From an uncultured Coriobacteriaceae bacterium (GTDB lineage: Bacteria > Actinomycetota > Coriobacteriia > Coriobacteriales > Atopobiaceae), in assembly GCA_902779675.1 (NCBI GenBank), contig CACZCK010000005.1:1-64000 (forward strand): 64,000 bases of DNA, read 5' to 3'. Both the position numbers and the translations under genes were made by a program. Below, piece after piece: positions 42,492-50,510 of the stretch. Position 1 is the stretch's first letter, and each line of letters begins with the position of its first letter. Below the pieces are notes generated by a model. The model did no database searches, was not told the origin of the DNA, and worked only from the letters and a program-made list of their open reading frames with translations.

Positions 42492-42533
42492 CCTCCCTTG
42501 CGGGAGGCACGCAACTTCTCTATGCGTCTCAAC

Positions 42534-42824
42534 CTAGCAGGACTTGTACTTCCTGCGCATGCGCTCGAACTCGTCGGCCGTCAGCATCTGCGCGCTGGTA
42601 CGCAGGTTGCCCGCCCAGTGCTCGGCCTTTGCCAGACTGTCGAGCCTCATGACCACGCGGCCGCTGTCGTCGAGCACGTAGTAGGCCTCGCGCCTGTGGG
42701 CGGCGGCGTCGCCCTCGTCGTGATAGATGTAGCCACCAGCGATGGCATCCAGCGCCTCGTCGCTCAGCTCGATACCCTCGGTGTCAGCCAGCTCCTGCAG
42801 GTCCCTCTTCATCTCGTCGTTCAT
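42534..42824 (-). CDS. double-glycine leader peptide, candidate NHLP-type precursor
   Basis: 96 residues. The first 31 form a charged leader ending IELSDEALDAIAGG, the double-glycine cleavage pattern of Nif11/NHLP-like precursors. The 65 residues after GG are polar with one cysteine at the C-terminus and look folded rather than a short core peptide. The ATG at 42824 has GGAGG at 5 bases. The C39 transporter at 59039 is the likely processing and export partner, about 16 kb away. It resembles the leader of the peptide at 50261. Confidence 0.6.
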   Translation of the reverse strand: MNDEMKRDLQELADTEGIELSDEALDAIAGGYIYHDEGDAAAHRREAYYVLDDSGRVVMRLDSLAKAEHWAGNLRTSAQMLTADEFERMRRKYKSC

Positions 42825-42957
42825 GCCTACCTCCCTGGTCCGATCTCGCACCCAAAGACGTGTGCGACCATATCCTTGCCATTCGAAAGCTTATATGCCC
42901 GTCAGCACGGAATCGTCTCACAGAATATCGTCGTGCGGGCGAGAGGCGCAAAAAACA

Positions 42958-44682
42958 CTAGTAGTGCACGACCACGACGTCATCGATCTGGATGAGGGCA
43001 TAGAGCTCCTGCGCGGCGTCGAGCGGGAGGTTGACACAGCCGTGGCTCCCACCGTACAGGTAGGCGTCGGGGCCAAAGTAGCTGCGCCAGGTGGCATCGT
43101 GCAGCCCATAGCCCCCATAGAAGGGCATCCAGAACTGCACGTCGCTCTCATAATCGGGCTCGCCGTCCTCGTCCTCGTCGGTACCGATGAGCTTCTTGGG
43201 CGACTCCTTGTCGTAGATGGCATACACGCCCGTCACCGTGTCGTTGCCCACACCAGGGTCTCCCGACACGCACTCGGACTCCCAGATGACGTTTGCCCCG
43301 CCGTCAAAGAAGCGCGCGTACTGTTCCGTGAGGTCCACGTCGAGGAAGCGACCACCCCAGTCCTGCTCGCCGGGCGCATAGACCGTACCCTCGCTGCGCA
43401 TGGGAACCTCGATGGGTTCGTTCGACCCCTTGGCAATGCGATCACTTACGAGTTGCGCAAGGGCTGCGCCGTCGACGATCCAACCATAGGTGCCGCCCTC
43501 CACCTCGACATACTTGCCGTCATCCGGACGCGTGTAGGCACGCTTGGCACCTGCCGTGTCGAGCTCCTTTGAGAGCGGCCCCTGAGCCCACTCGGTGAGC
43601 GCCTCGAGGTCTCCTGTCACGTTACATGAGTCGTCGAGTGCAAACCACCCGCGCAATTCCTCGGCACTGACGGTGCGCACCACATTGCCCCAGACGGTCA
43701 GGTCGAGCGAGAGATCCTTGCGCGCGTCCGCCTGCTCGACAGCCTTGGTCATGCGGGAATCGCTGGCATACAGCGTCGGCTTGGCGAGCACCCGCCGATC
43801 GAGCTCGAGGACGTTCTGAAGCGTCGAGACCGCCTTCATGACACTCGCCTCGGCAGCCTTCGGGTCGATCATCGTGCCCCACTGCTCCTTGGCGACGGCA
43901 AACGAATCCGTCTCCTTTTGGTAGGCAACCGTCGCGCTGGTGGTCGGCGTGGCACCCTCGTTGGCATGCCCCACGGCCTCACTCACCAGCGCACGGAGGT
44001 GCTCCTCGTCGTAGCCGACGCCTTCCGACACCGCAAGGTCTCGGGAGGTTAGCAGCGCAATGGGCCAGGACAGGCCGGGCGTATGCTGAGCTGCACCCTT
44101 GGCAAAGGCCGCCTCGTCGAAGGTGAGACCCACGTCCTCGCCCGTAAGCGAAAGGTCCACGCCCTGTCCGCTGACCGAGAGGCTGAACGCATCGGCCTTG
44201 CCCTGTGCCTCGGCCGCCACGGCTGCGGGAGTCTTGAAGGATGCGGATACCCCGTCGACGCGCGTTCCGGGTAGGAAGCGCCCCCAGAAGACCACGGCAC
44301 CCAAGACGTAGATGACAAGCAGCGACACCGCGAGAGGCGTCAGAGCCGCACGATTGCGCACGAGCGTCTGGCGCAGCGACGAGAACCACGCGCCAAGCCG
44401 CTGTGTGAGGTGGGAGCGGTCGACAAAGAAGAAAGGCAGCTTGAAGGATGGCTTGACGGGAGGCTCCTTGGGAGTCGGAGCCTGCCTGACGGCAGCCGGC
44501 CTGCCCTTTGTCTCGTGAGCCTGCATCCACGGAGGTACCGCACTGGTGCCCCTGTTGGGCTGATGCCTCACGGGTCGCCTGGTCTTTGCGACAGGACGCC
44601 CCTGAGAACCTGTGGGCATTGCCTCGGACACGTTCCCCCCGACCTTCGTCGTACCTACTGGCCTAACATTCGGACTCTCCAT
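42958..44682 (-). CDS. L,D-transpeptidase (YkuD) with membrane anchor
   Basis: About 574 residues. A basic, proline-rich cytoplasmic N-terminus precedes one membrane segment (LTPLAVSLLVIYVLGAVVFW). Two repeated ~110-residue extracellular modules follow (from VDGVSAS; DLAVSEGVGYDEEHL is within one), resembling the peptidoglycan-binding domains of such enzymes. The C-terminal YkuD domain has HDATWR and GGSHGCVNL with the catalytic cysteine. It would make 3-3 cross-links in peptidoglycan or attach surface proteins. The start is uncertain: ATG 44682, or a GTG some 20 codons later with a GGGGGG upstream. Confidence 0.82.
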   Translation of the reverse strand: MESPNVRPVGTTKVGGNVSEAMPTGSQGRPVAKTRRPVRHQPNRGTSAVPPWMQAHETKGRPAAVRQAPTPKEPPVKPSFKLPFFFVDRSHLTQRLGAWFSSLRQTLVRNRAALTPLAVSLLVIYVLGAVVFWGRFLPGTRVDGVSASFKTPAAVAAEAQGKADAFSLSVSGQGVDLSLTGEDVGLTFDEAAFAKGAAQHTPGLSWPIALLTSRDLAVSEGVGYDEEHLRALVSEAVGHANEGATPTTSATVAYQKETDSFAVAKEQWGTMIDPKAAEASVMKAVSTLQNVLELDRRVLAKPTLYASDSRMTKAVEQADARKDLSLDLTVWGNVVRTVSAEELRGWFALDDSCNVTGDLEALTEWAQGPLSKELDTAGAKRAYTRPDDGKYVEVEGGTYGWIVDGAALAQLVSDRIAKGSNEPIEVPMRSEGTVYAPGEQDWGGRFLDVDLTEQYARFFDGGANVIWESECVSGDPGVGNDTVTGVYAIYDKESPKKLIGTDEDEDGEPDYESDVQFWMPFYGGYGLHDATWRSYFGPDAYLYGGSHGCVNLPLDAAQELYALIQIDDVVVVHY

Positions 44683-44788
44683 TATAGGCTGTAGACACGA
44701 CCGCCATAGATGCATCGCAAATCTCTGAACATGGAGCGTACCTAGCGGGAGAACAGGCCCCGCTTCACATGGTCACCAAATGCGAGGG

Positions 44789-46267
44789 CTACCCCAGAAG
44801 CACGATGTACTCGCCGGCCAGGTACACCGAGGAGATGGCCAAAAGGGCCAGCAGCAAAGGCACGAAGCGCGCCACAAGAAGGCCCACGAACTCGCGAAGG
44901 AACGCGTTGGGCCAGAAGTAGACCTTGGTAGGAGCGGCTATGCCCTCGGCGGCAAGACCAGCCTCGTGAGCAAAGACATAGCTCCTGAACACGTGGTAAT
45001 TGGTGGTCGAAAAGGCTATGCGCGGCGCGGACGGGCGGTCACCCCATGCGGCGGCGATCTTCTTGGCGGAGAGGCTAAAGTTCTCGCGCGTGTTGGTGGA
45101 CTGGTCCTCGACGACGATGTGCGCGTCGTCAACGCCAGTCTGTGCGAGGTAGCGTCGCATCGACTCCGCCTCAGCGCACGGCTCGTCGTCACCCTTGCCG
45201 CCACTGGTCACAAAGGTCGGCGCCGCATGACCCGCATCCCGCTGAGCCCGTGCGTATGCGCGCGCAGTATCGACGCGTCCCGCCAGAAGCGGCGTGGGCG
45301 TGCCATCGGCCCGCAGGCCACAGCCCAGAACGATCAGAAAGTCGCGTGGCATGGCAGGCTTGTGCAGGGCCGCCGCCAGTGCGCACGCCGACGTACCCAG
45401 AAACAGCGCCATGCCAAACGAGATGGCCGTGGCAACGATCGAGTTGATGCCCACCGCCGCGACCGTGCCCGCGTAGGTGTCGAACTGGAGGCTCGCAAGG
45501 GCACGCCAGGCCAGCACGGCCATCGCGAGCGCGACGCCAAAGGCCACGCCCAAGAGGTTGGTGACGCTGCGCCCCTCGCGACGGATGAGCACGACGTTGC
45601 TCGCGCTCACCAGCAAGGCGCAGACGGCAACGACCGGCAGCGCAAGCCATACGAACCGGTCGGAGGCGGAGATGATCAGCATGACGAGGTCGTAGAACTC
45701 GTGCGCGTCGCCCGATATCATGACCTGCAGAAACACGACGGCCTGGAACGCGCAGAAGAGCGCAAGGCCCGCATTGGCCGCCATCGCGTAGCCGTACCAA
45801 GAGCGCCGCCACAGCCAGACAAGGTTCCAAAGGCAAACCAAGGCGGCAACGAGGAAGGATGCCGCGAGGCTCCAGCCGACGGCCTCCCACCCGGTAAAGT
45901 TGACCGAGTCGGTCACGACCACTGGTCCAGGCTTCACCTCGGCCTCGAACATCATGCCCATGTCCCCGGCATTGACCAGTATCATGCCCGCACCTTGGTT
46001 GACGCCCTCGAGCTCGAGGACGGGGATATCGCCGTCGTAGGTGACGTCGAGGACACGCACCATGCCCTCAGGCGTGACCGTGACGTCCTGCGCGGTGAGT
46101 TGCGATCCTGCCAAGTCGTCGAGTCGGTAGGACATGACGCGCCCAACTGAGCGGATGTGGTGAATCGACACCAACAGACTCAGCACGACGGCAAGCGCCA
46201 CGAGCAGGAACCTCCTACGGGGTACGGCGAGGTCGACACCCCTCCCCGCCTTCGAGCGATCTGCCAT
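44789..46267 (-). CDS. multi-pass membrane protein with YdcF/DUF218 domain
   Basis: 492 residues. About eight hydrophobic segments make up the first 300 residues. The C-terminal domain begins FLIVLGCGLRADGTPTPLL and contains VTSGGKGDDEPCAEAESM and STNTRENFSLSAKKI, the YdcF/SanA pattern. Family members act in envelope metabolism, and the reaction is not established. It precedes the L,D-transpeptidase gene on the same strand and is likely an envelope protein. Confidence 0.75.
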   Translation of the reverse strand: MADRSKAGRGVDLAVPRRRFLLVALAVVLSLLVSIHHIRSVGRVMSYRLDDLAGSQLTAQDVTVTPEGMVRVLDVTYDGDIPVLELEGVNQGAGMILVNAGDMGMMFEAEVKPGPVVVTDSVNFTGWEAVGWSLAASFLVAALVCLWNLVWLWRRSWYGYAMAANAGLALFCAFQAVVFLQVMISGDAHEFYDLVMLIISASDRFVWLALPVVAVCALLVSASNVVLIRREGRSVTNLLGVAFGVALAMAVLAWRALASLQFDTYAGTVAAVGINSIVATAISFGMALFLGTSACALAAALHKPAMPRDFLIVLGCGLRADGTPTPLLAGRVDTARAYARAQRDAGHAAPTFVTSGGKGDDEPCAEAESMRRYLAQTGVDDAHIVVEDQSTNTRENFSLSAKKIAAAWGDRPSAPRIAFSTTNYHVFRSYVFAHEAGLAAEGIAAPTKVYFWPNAFLREFVGLLVARFVPLLLALLAISSVYLAGEYIVLLG

Positions 46268-46413
46268 CGGCCCTCCTCACAACGCTTCGACCACAAACGC
46301 CACGCCATCGCCTGGCACCCATCCCATGATGCCATCGCAAGCATCAGGCCATGCCCAGCGACTGGGGCTCACATTATACGCATTGTCGCACGCAGCCCTC
46401 GCGGCCGGGCTCC

Positions 46414-47292
46414 TCAGTACGCAAGCAGTGGTGCCCGCTTGAGGTCGAGCAGGAACGTGAAGGGCTCGGATGCCTGCGTCTGGCCACACGCCTGCTCGAT
46501 CTTCGCACATGCGGCAAACACCTCGGCAGCGACCTCGTCGATGCGCTGAGCCTGCTCGTCGCTCAGGTACTCGGCAAGCCGCCCACCCGCATAGCCGTCC
46601 GGAGCAACACCCAGGAACCGTGCGGCAAGGGCGGCGTCATAGCGCCCGATGGCGCAGAGTAGACCCACCACGTCGGCCGTGACCTCGTCCCACACGGGCA
46701 ACACGTCGTCGGGCATGGTGCGACGACACACCACGTGAGCACATTCGTGGTGCAGGCGAATCTCGCGAGAGATGCACAGCCATCGCTCCTCGTCGTAGGG
46801 CGTCTGGTTGGCGGGCACGTTGCTGTACGGCCCCTCGGAGATCACGACAATCTCGGCGCGGAAGGCTCCAGGCTGCCGGGCGAGCCGGGCGAACTCGTTG
46901 GGCCAGTCGTCGCCGCCCGCCGCCACATACGCCGCGTGTGCCGCGGCCACCTTTCCCCAGTCCGCTATGCCCCGGTACGTGATGGCACCCACCGTGCGAG
47001 CGATGGGCACCGGCTCGGCCCTGTGACCCACGATCTGCAGGAAGGTCTCGAAGTCGGAGCGATTGTGCATAAAGACCACCTCGACGGGACCTGCGGGGGT
47101 ATCGACCTCGCGCAGCTCGTCCTCGGGGCTCGTGACAAAGTGACCAAGATCAGCGCCAGCCGGCGCGATACCCCGCCCGGCCGCGAGCCGATGAGCCGTC
47201 TGGGCGCCCTCTGCCGGCGCTACGTAGAGCTGCGGGAACCGCTTGGCCAAGACTGCCAGCGCCTCGCCTCCCCTGGCGATCACGTCATCCAT
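46414..47292 (-). CDS. HExxH-containing protein of unknown function
   Basis: 292 residues without a signal peptide. RLHHECAHVVCRR (near residue 190) holds HECAH, a zincin-type HExxH, and WDEVTADVVGL about 15 residues later could supply a third ligand. I do not recognise the family. The ATG at 47292 has GGGAG at 6 bases; the open frame extends further upstream but without a ribosome site. Neighbours are gene remnants. Confidence 0.55.
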   Translation of the reverse strand: MDDVIARGGEALAVLAKRFPQLYVAPAEGAQTAHRLAAGRGIAPAGADLGHFVTSPEDELREVDTPAGPVEVVFMHNRSDFETFLQIVGHRAEPVPIARTVGAITYRGIADWGKVAAAHAAYVAAGGDDWPNEFARLARQPGAFRAEIVVISEGPYSNVPANQTPYDEERWLCISREIRLHHECAHVVCRRTMPDDVLPVWDEVTADVVGLLCAIGRYDAALAARFLGVAPDGYAGGRLAEYLSDEQAQRIDEVAAEVFAACAKIEQACGQTQASEPFTFLLDLKRAPLLAY

Positions 47293-47351
47293 CGTCAACT
47301 CCCCCATCCCACACGCCCCACAAGGACGCTGGCCGTACCCGATGCCGAGCC

Positions 47352-47606
47352 TCAGCAGAACCACTTGTCGGCGATTGTGGGCTGGTCGTAGCCCCAGTCT
47401 TCGTCGACTGCCAGCGCGGTGCGGATGAATCCGTTCTTCTCCAGCACGCGAGCCGAGGCAACGTTCTCCTCCATGGTACTCGCCGTGATGATCTGGGTGT
47501 CGGTCTGTCCGTAGAGGTAGCCGACCATGGGGGCGACCGCCCGCGAGGCGACGCCTCGCCCCCAGCAGCATCTCCGCAACCGGTACCCGACGCTAATCTT
47601 GTGCAC
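47352..47606 (-). pseudogene. GNAT acetyltransferase, C-terminal remnant
   Basis: Residues match the second half of a RimJ/RimL-type acetyltransferase (ISVGYRLRRCCWGRGVASRA, then ASARVLEKNGF). The N-terminal half is missing: sequence upstream of 47606 on this strand reads as low-complexity shadow of the opposite frame. Confidence 0.6.
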
Positions 47607-47894
47607 GTCATCGCGTGCGACATCAAGCCCGGCCTCGACCTCGACCGCGTGGGCGCCGACATCGAGCGCCTCGCCGACGAGGTGCTCGACGAGCGCGGCT
47701 GGCGCGCCGACGAGCATGCCGAGGTGCGCTTTATCGGGTCCACCGCCAATGGCGTGCAGGCCTCGATCCGCGTCTATCTGACCGACATCGCCTACACCAC
47801 CCGCGCCATGGACGCCGTCATGCGCGCCATCGGCAAGCGTGGCTACCTGGCCGACTGGACCAACGAGGCCCCGGCCCAGGAGGCGTGGCGCTAG
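47601..47894 (+). CDS. hypothetical fragment, possibly truncated
   Basis: A 97-residue frame from GTG with no ribosome site. It contains DLDRVGADIERLADEVLDER and a C-terminal AIGKRGYLADWTNEAP, which look like real protein sequence. It abuts the broken GNAT end, so it may also have lost its 5' part in the same deletion. Family not recognised. Confidence 0.35.
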   Translation: MHVIACDIKPGLDLDRVGADIERLADEVLDERGWRADEHAEVRFIGSTANGVQASIRVYLTDIAYTTRAMDAVMRAIGKRGYLADWTNEAPAQEAWR

Positions 47895-47915
47895 GGAGCC
47901 GCGAGAGCGCAGGCC

Positions 47916-48623
47916 CTACAGGCGCGTCACCATAGCGATGACCGCGCTGGCGCACTCGCGGGCGGCCTCCGCCTGAAACTGCTCGAAGGTCATGTCGTCG
48001 CTATCGTCGGAGATGGCGCGGATGATGACGTAGGGCGTCTGGTTGAGGTGACACACCTGCGCGATGGCGCCGCCCTCCATCTCGGCACAGAGGCCGCCAA
48101 AGGTCTGGGTGATGGCCTCGCACTGCGCACGGGTGGCCACAAACTGGTCGCCGCTGCAGACGCGGCCCTCGAGCACCTTGGACTGGGGAGCCGCCTCCTT
48201 CACGGCCGCCACGGCGTTTGCACGCAGGCCCTCGTCGGCAGGAAAGGCATAGAGCCCCGTATAGGGAATCTCGCCGCGCGCAAAGCCGATGGGACTCACG
48301 TCGAAGTCGTGCTGCACGGCATCGACCGACACCACAAAGTCGTTGATGGAGAGCTCGGCGCAGAGGCTTCCGGCCACACCGGTGTTGACCACGCGTCCCA
48401 CGCCAAAGGCGTTGATGAGGGTCTGCGCGCAGATGCCGGCGTTGACCTTGCCCATACCACACTGCACGACCACCACCGGGTTGCCGGCAATGACACCGGA
48501 GGCAAACTCCATGCCCGAGACCGTGGCGACCGTCACGTCGTCCATCGCGTCGCGGATAGCTGCAATCTCGCTTTCCATGGCACCGATGATGCCCGTAACC
48601 ACCAGATTGTCCTTTTGTGGCAT
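47916..48623 (-). CDS. mtnN: 5'-methylthioadenosine/S-adenosylhomocysteine nucleosidase
   Basis: 235 residues. GIIGAMESEI at the N-terminus, CGMGKVNAGICAQTLI, NTGVAGSLC and AEMEGGAIAQVC are the MTA/SAH nucleosidase motifs; the last holds the catalytic glutamate region and IRAISDDSDD follows. It cleaves adenine from methylthioadenosine and S-adenosylhomocysteine in methionine and SAM recycling. Start at 48623 chosen for the family's usual N-terminus; the frame is open further upstream. Confidence 0.9.
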   Translation of the reverse strand: MPQKDNLVVTGIIGAMESEIAAIRDAMDDVTVATVSGMEFASGVIAGNPVVVVQCGMGKVNAGICAQTLINAFGVGRVVNTGVAGSLCAELSINDFVVSVDAVQHDFDVSPIGFARGEIPYTGLYAFPADEGLRANAVAAVKEAAPQSKVLEGRVCSGDQFVATRAQCEAITQTFGGLCAEMEGGAIAQVCHLNQTPYVIIRAISDDSDDMTFEQFQAEAARECASAVIAMVTRL

Positions 48624-48800
48624 CGATCCGCCCACCTGCCAAGAAGCCGTGTCCACAGCAATCGTCCCCTCTCTCTGCCCACCCTGCCATTGTATGCGTC
48701 CGCTTTGCCCGACCAGGCGTAAAAAACAAGGCAAAGAGCGGGACGCAAGCATCGCCGAACGCGTATAACAGAACGTAGGGTTACTGCGAGAGGGGGCGCC

Positions 48801-49232
48801 ATGAAGTTCAAGTACGTACGCATCCAAGGGCGCGAGCTGGCCGCCAACACCGGCCAGGGCGCAGGCGTCTTCAGCATGTGCTGGAAGCTCATCCAGCAGG
48901 ACGTGATGGACGAGGAGGACGAGGCGCTCTTCAAGGAGATCGACTCCTGGTTTGCCGAGGTGCTGCCCTTCCCCGAGCCCTGCATGAACAAGGAGCGCGT
49001 GATCTGCTTCTTCAAGTGCGAGAACACCGAAGAGATGATGCGCATGATCACGCCCGCCATGTGGCTGCTCGAGCGCTACCATCATCCGTTCTACGTCATA
49101 TACACCAACGACCCCGGCGAGATCGTCTACGAGGACGACTACCAGGTGGTGGTCAAGGTCCCCGACGAGATGCAGACGGTGGAGTTCCACCACCAGTGGG
49201 CCGAACCCGACGGGTCCATCCACGAGGGGTAG
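48801..49232 (+). CDS. hypothetical protein
   Basis: 143 residues, acidic, with no signal or membrane segment. Conserved-looking stretches are MCWKLIQQDVMDEEDEALF and PFYVIYTNDPGEIVYEDDY. Family not recognised. The ATG follows AGAGGGGG. It is the first gene of a plus-strand run with the STAS, VanX-like and Nif11-type genes; the gap to STAS is 31 bp. Confidence 0.6.
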   Translation: MKFKYVRIQGRELAANTGQGAGVFSMCWKLIQQDVMDEEDEALFKEIDSWFAEVLPFPEPCMNKERVICFFKCENTEEMMRMITPAMWLLERYHHPFYVIYTNDPGEIVYEDDYQVVVKVPDEMQTVEFHHQWAEPDGSIHEG

Positions 49233-49263
49233 CGACGCGACGTCGCATTGAAGGGAGGCCACG

Positions 49264-49560
49264 ATGGCCCATGCATTCGAACGCAACGGCGACAGCCTGA
49301 CGGTACGCGTACAGGGACGCCTCGACATCAAGACCTCGCCCGAGCTGGAGGCCGACCTCGAGCCGCAGCTCGAGGGCATCAGCACGCTCACAATCGACCT
49401 CGCGCAGGTCAACTACGTGTCGAGCATGGGCCTGAGGCTGCTGCTCGCCCAGCAGAAGCGCATGTCCAAGCAGGGCAGCATGATCGTCACCAACGTTGCC
49501 GACAACGTCATGGAGCTCTTCGAGGAGACGGGCTTCGCCGACATCCTGACCATCGCCTAG
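49264..49560 (+). CDS. STAS-domain anti-sigma factor antagonist
   Basis: 98 residues of the SpoIIAA/RsbV type. NYVSSMGLRLLLAQQ (near residue 58) is the phosphorylatable-serine motif. In partner switching, the unphosphorylated form binds the anti-sigma kinase; PP2C phosphatases reset it. The two SpoIIE proteins in this window carry both activities. ATG 5 bases after GGGAGG; 16 bp before the VanX-like gene. Confidence 0.85.
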   Translation: MAHAFERNGDSLTVRVQGRLDIKTSPELEADLEPQLEGISTLTIDLAQVNYVSSMGLRLLLAQQKRMSKQGSMIVTNVADNVMELFEETGFADILTIA

Positions 49561-49575
49561 ACGAGAGGGCCCATC

Positions 49576-50226
49576 ATGCGCCGACCCGACCCCGAGAAGG
49601 ACGCCTCGGATTTCGTGCTGCTGGCCGACTACGTTCCCAGCATCATCCAGGAGATCCGCTACCACTCCACCTACAACTTCATCGGCGACCGCATCGACGG
49701 CTACGAGGACCCCGTGGCCCTCTGCACCCGCGAGTGTGCCCGCGCGCTCAAGGGCGTGGCCGGCGAGCTCTTTGTGCAGGGGTATCGCCTCAAGATTTTC
49801 GACGCATACCGTCCCACCACCGCCGTCAAGCACTTTGTGCTCTGGGGCATCGAGGACGCCGATCAGCGCATGAAGCCCTACTTCTACCCCGACATCGACA
49901 AGACCGACACCTTCAAGCTGGGCTACATCGCCTCGCGCTCCAGCCACAGCCGCGGGTCGACCGTCGACCTCACGCTGCTCGACATGGCGACGGGCCGCGA
50001 GGTGGACATGGGCAGCCCCTTCGACCTGTTTGGCGAGGTGTCGCACCCCGACTACACCGACATCACCAAGGAGCAGTACAACGCCCGCATGCTGCTGCGC
50101 AACGCCATGATTCGCGGGGGCTTCGAGCCCTACGAGTGCGAGTGGTGGCACTTCACGATGGCCGACGAGCCCTACCCCGACACGTACTTCTCATTCCCCG
50201 TCGCCGTGGAGAGCGTGCGGGCGTAG
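49576..50226 (+). CDS. VanX-like D-alanyl-D-alanine dipeptidase
   Basis: 216 residues of the M15 family. GYRLKIFDAYRPTTAV, SSHSRGSTVDLTL (zinc ligands H and D) and ECEWWHF (catalytic E and third ligand) are all present. The family hydrolyses D-Ala-D-Ala. No VanH, VanA or two-component system is adjacent, so it is more likely wall recycling than resistance. Sits between STAS and the Nif11-type peptide. Confidence 0.85.
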   Translation: MRRPDPEKDASDFVLLADYVPSIIQEIRYHSTYNFIGDRIDGYEDPVALCTRECARALKGVAGELFVQGYRLKIFDAYRPTTAVKHFVLWGIEDADQRMKPYFYPDIDKTDTFKLGYIASRSSHSRGSTVDLTLLDMATGREVDMGSPFDLFGEVSHPDYTDITKEQYNARMLLRNAMIRGGFEPYECEWWHFTMADEPYPDTYFSFPVAVESVRA

Positions 50227-50260
50227 AAGACTGACATCGTTACAACGGAGGGGATCGACT

Positions 50261-50467
50261 ATGAACTTCGCAGACCTGACCCCCGAGCAGCAGGAGAAGG
50301 CACGCGCGTGCAAGACCCCCGAGGACGTCCTGGCACTCGCCAAGGCAGAGGGCTATGCGCTCTCTGACGAGGAGCTGGACGCCATTTCGGGCGGCATCGA
50401 GTGGGGAGACATCGTAGACGGGATCGCAGACTGCACCGCGCTCGGCTATAGCCCACCTGGCACATGA
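50261..50467 (+). CDS. Nif11-type double-glycine peptide precursor
   Basis: 68 residues. The leader (LTPEQQEKARACKTPEDVLA, then YALSDEELDAISGG) is a textbook Nif11/NHLP leader ending in GG. The predicted core has 23 residues, starts IEWGD, has a single cysteine, and ends YSPPGT. A modified peptide would need more Cys, Ser or Thr than this core offers. ATG 8 bases after GGAGGGG. It converges on the SpoIIE gene and is a likely substrate of the C39 ABC transporter at 59039-61204. Confidence 0.75.
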   Translation: MNFADLTPEQQEKARACKTPEDVLALAKAEGYALSDEELDAISGGIEWGDIVDGIADCTALGYSPPGT

Positions 50468-50469
50468 CT

Positions 50470-50495
50470 GCGCGAAGGGGGTGACCCTTTCGCGC
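50470..50495. terminator. imperfect hairpin between convergent genes
   Basis: GCGCGAAGGG pairs with CCCTTTCGCGC with one bulged base. Positioned to end both the precursor and the SpoIIE transcripts, but no T-run is present. Confidence 0.4.
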
Positions 50496-50510
50496 GGTAG
50501 ATAGAGCTGG

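Noticed and set aside
49576-50226. Vancomycin-resistance cluster
   Set aside because: Only the VanX-like dipeptidase is present; no VanH, ligase or VanRS.
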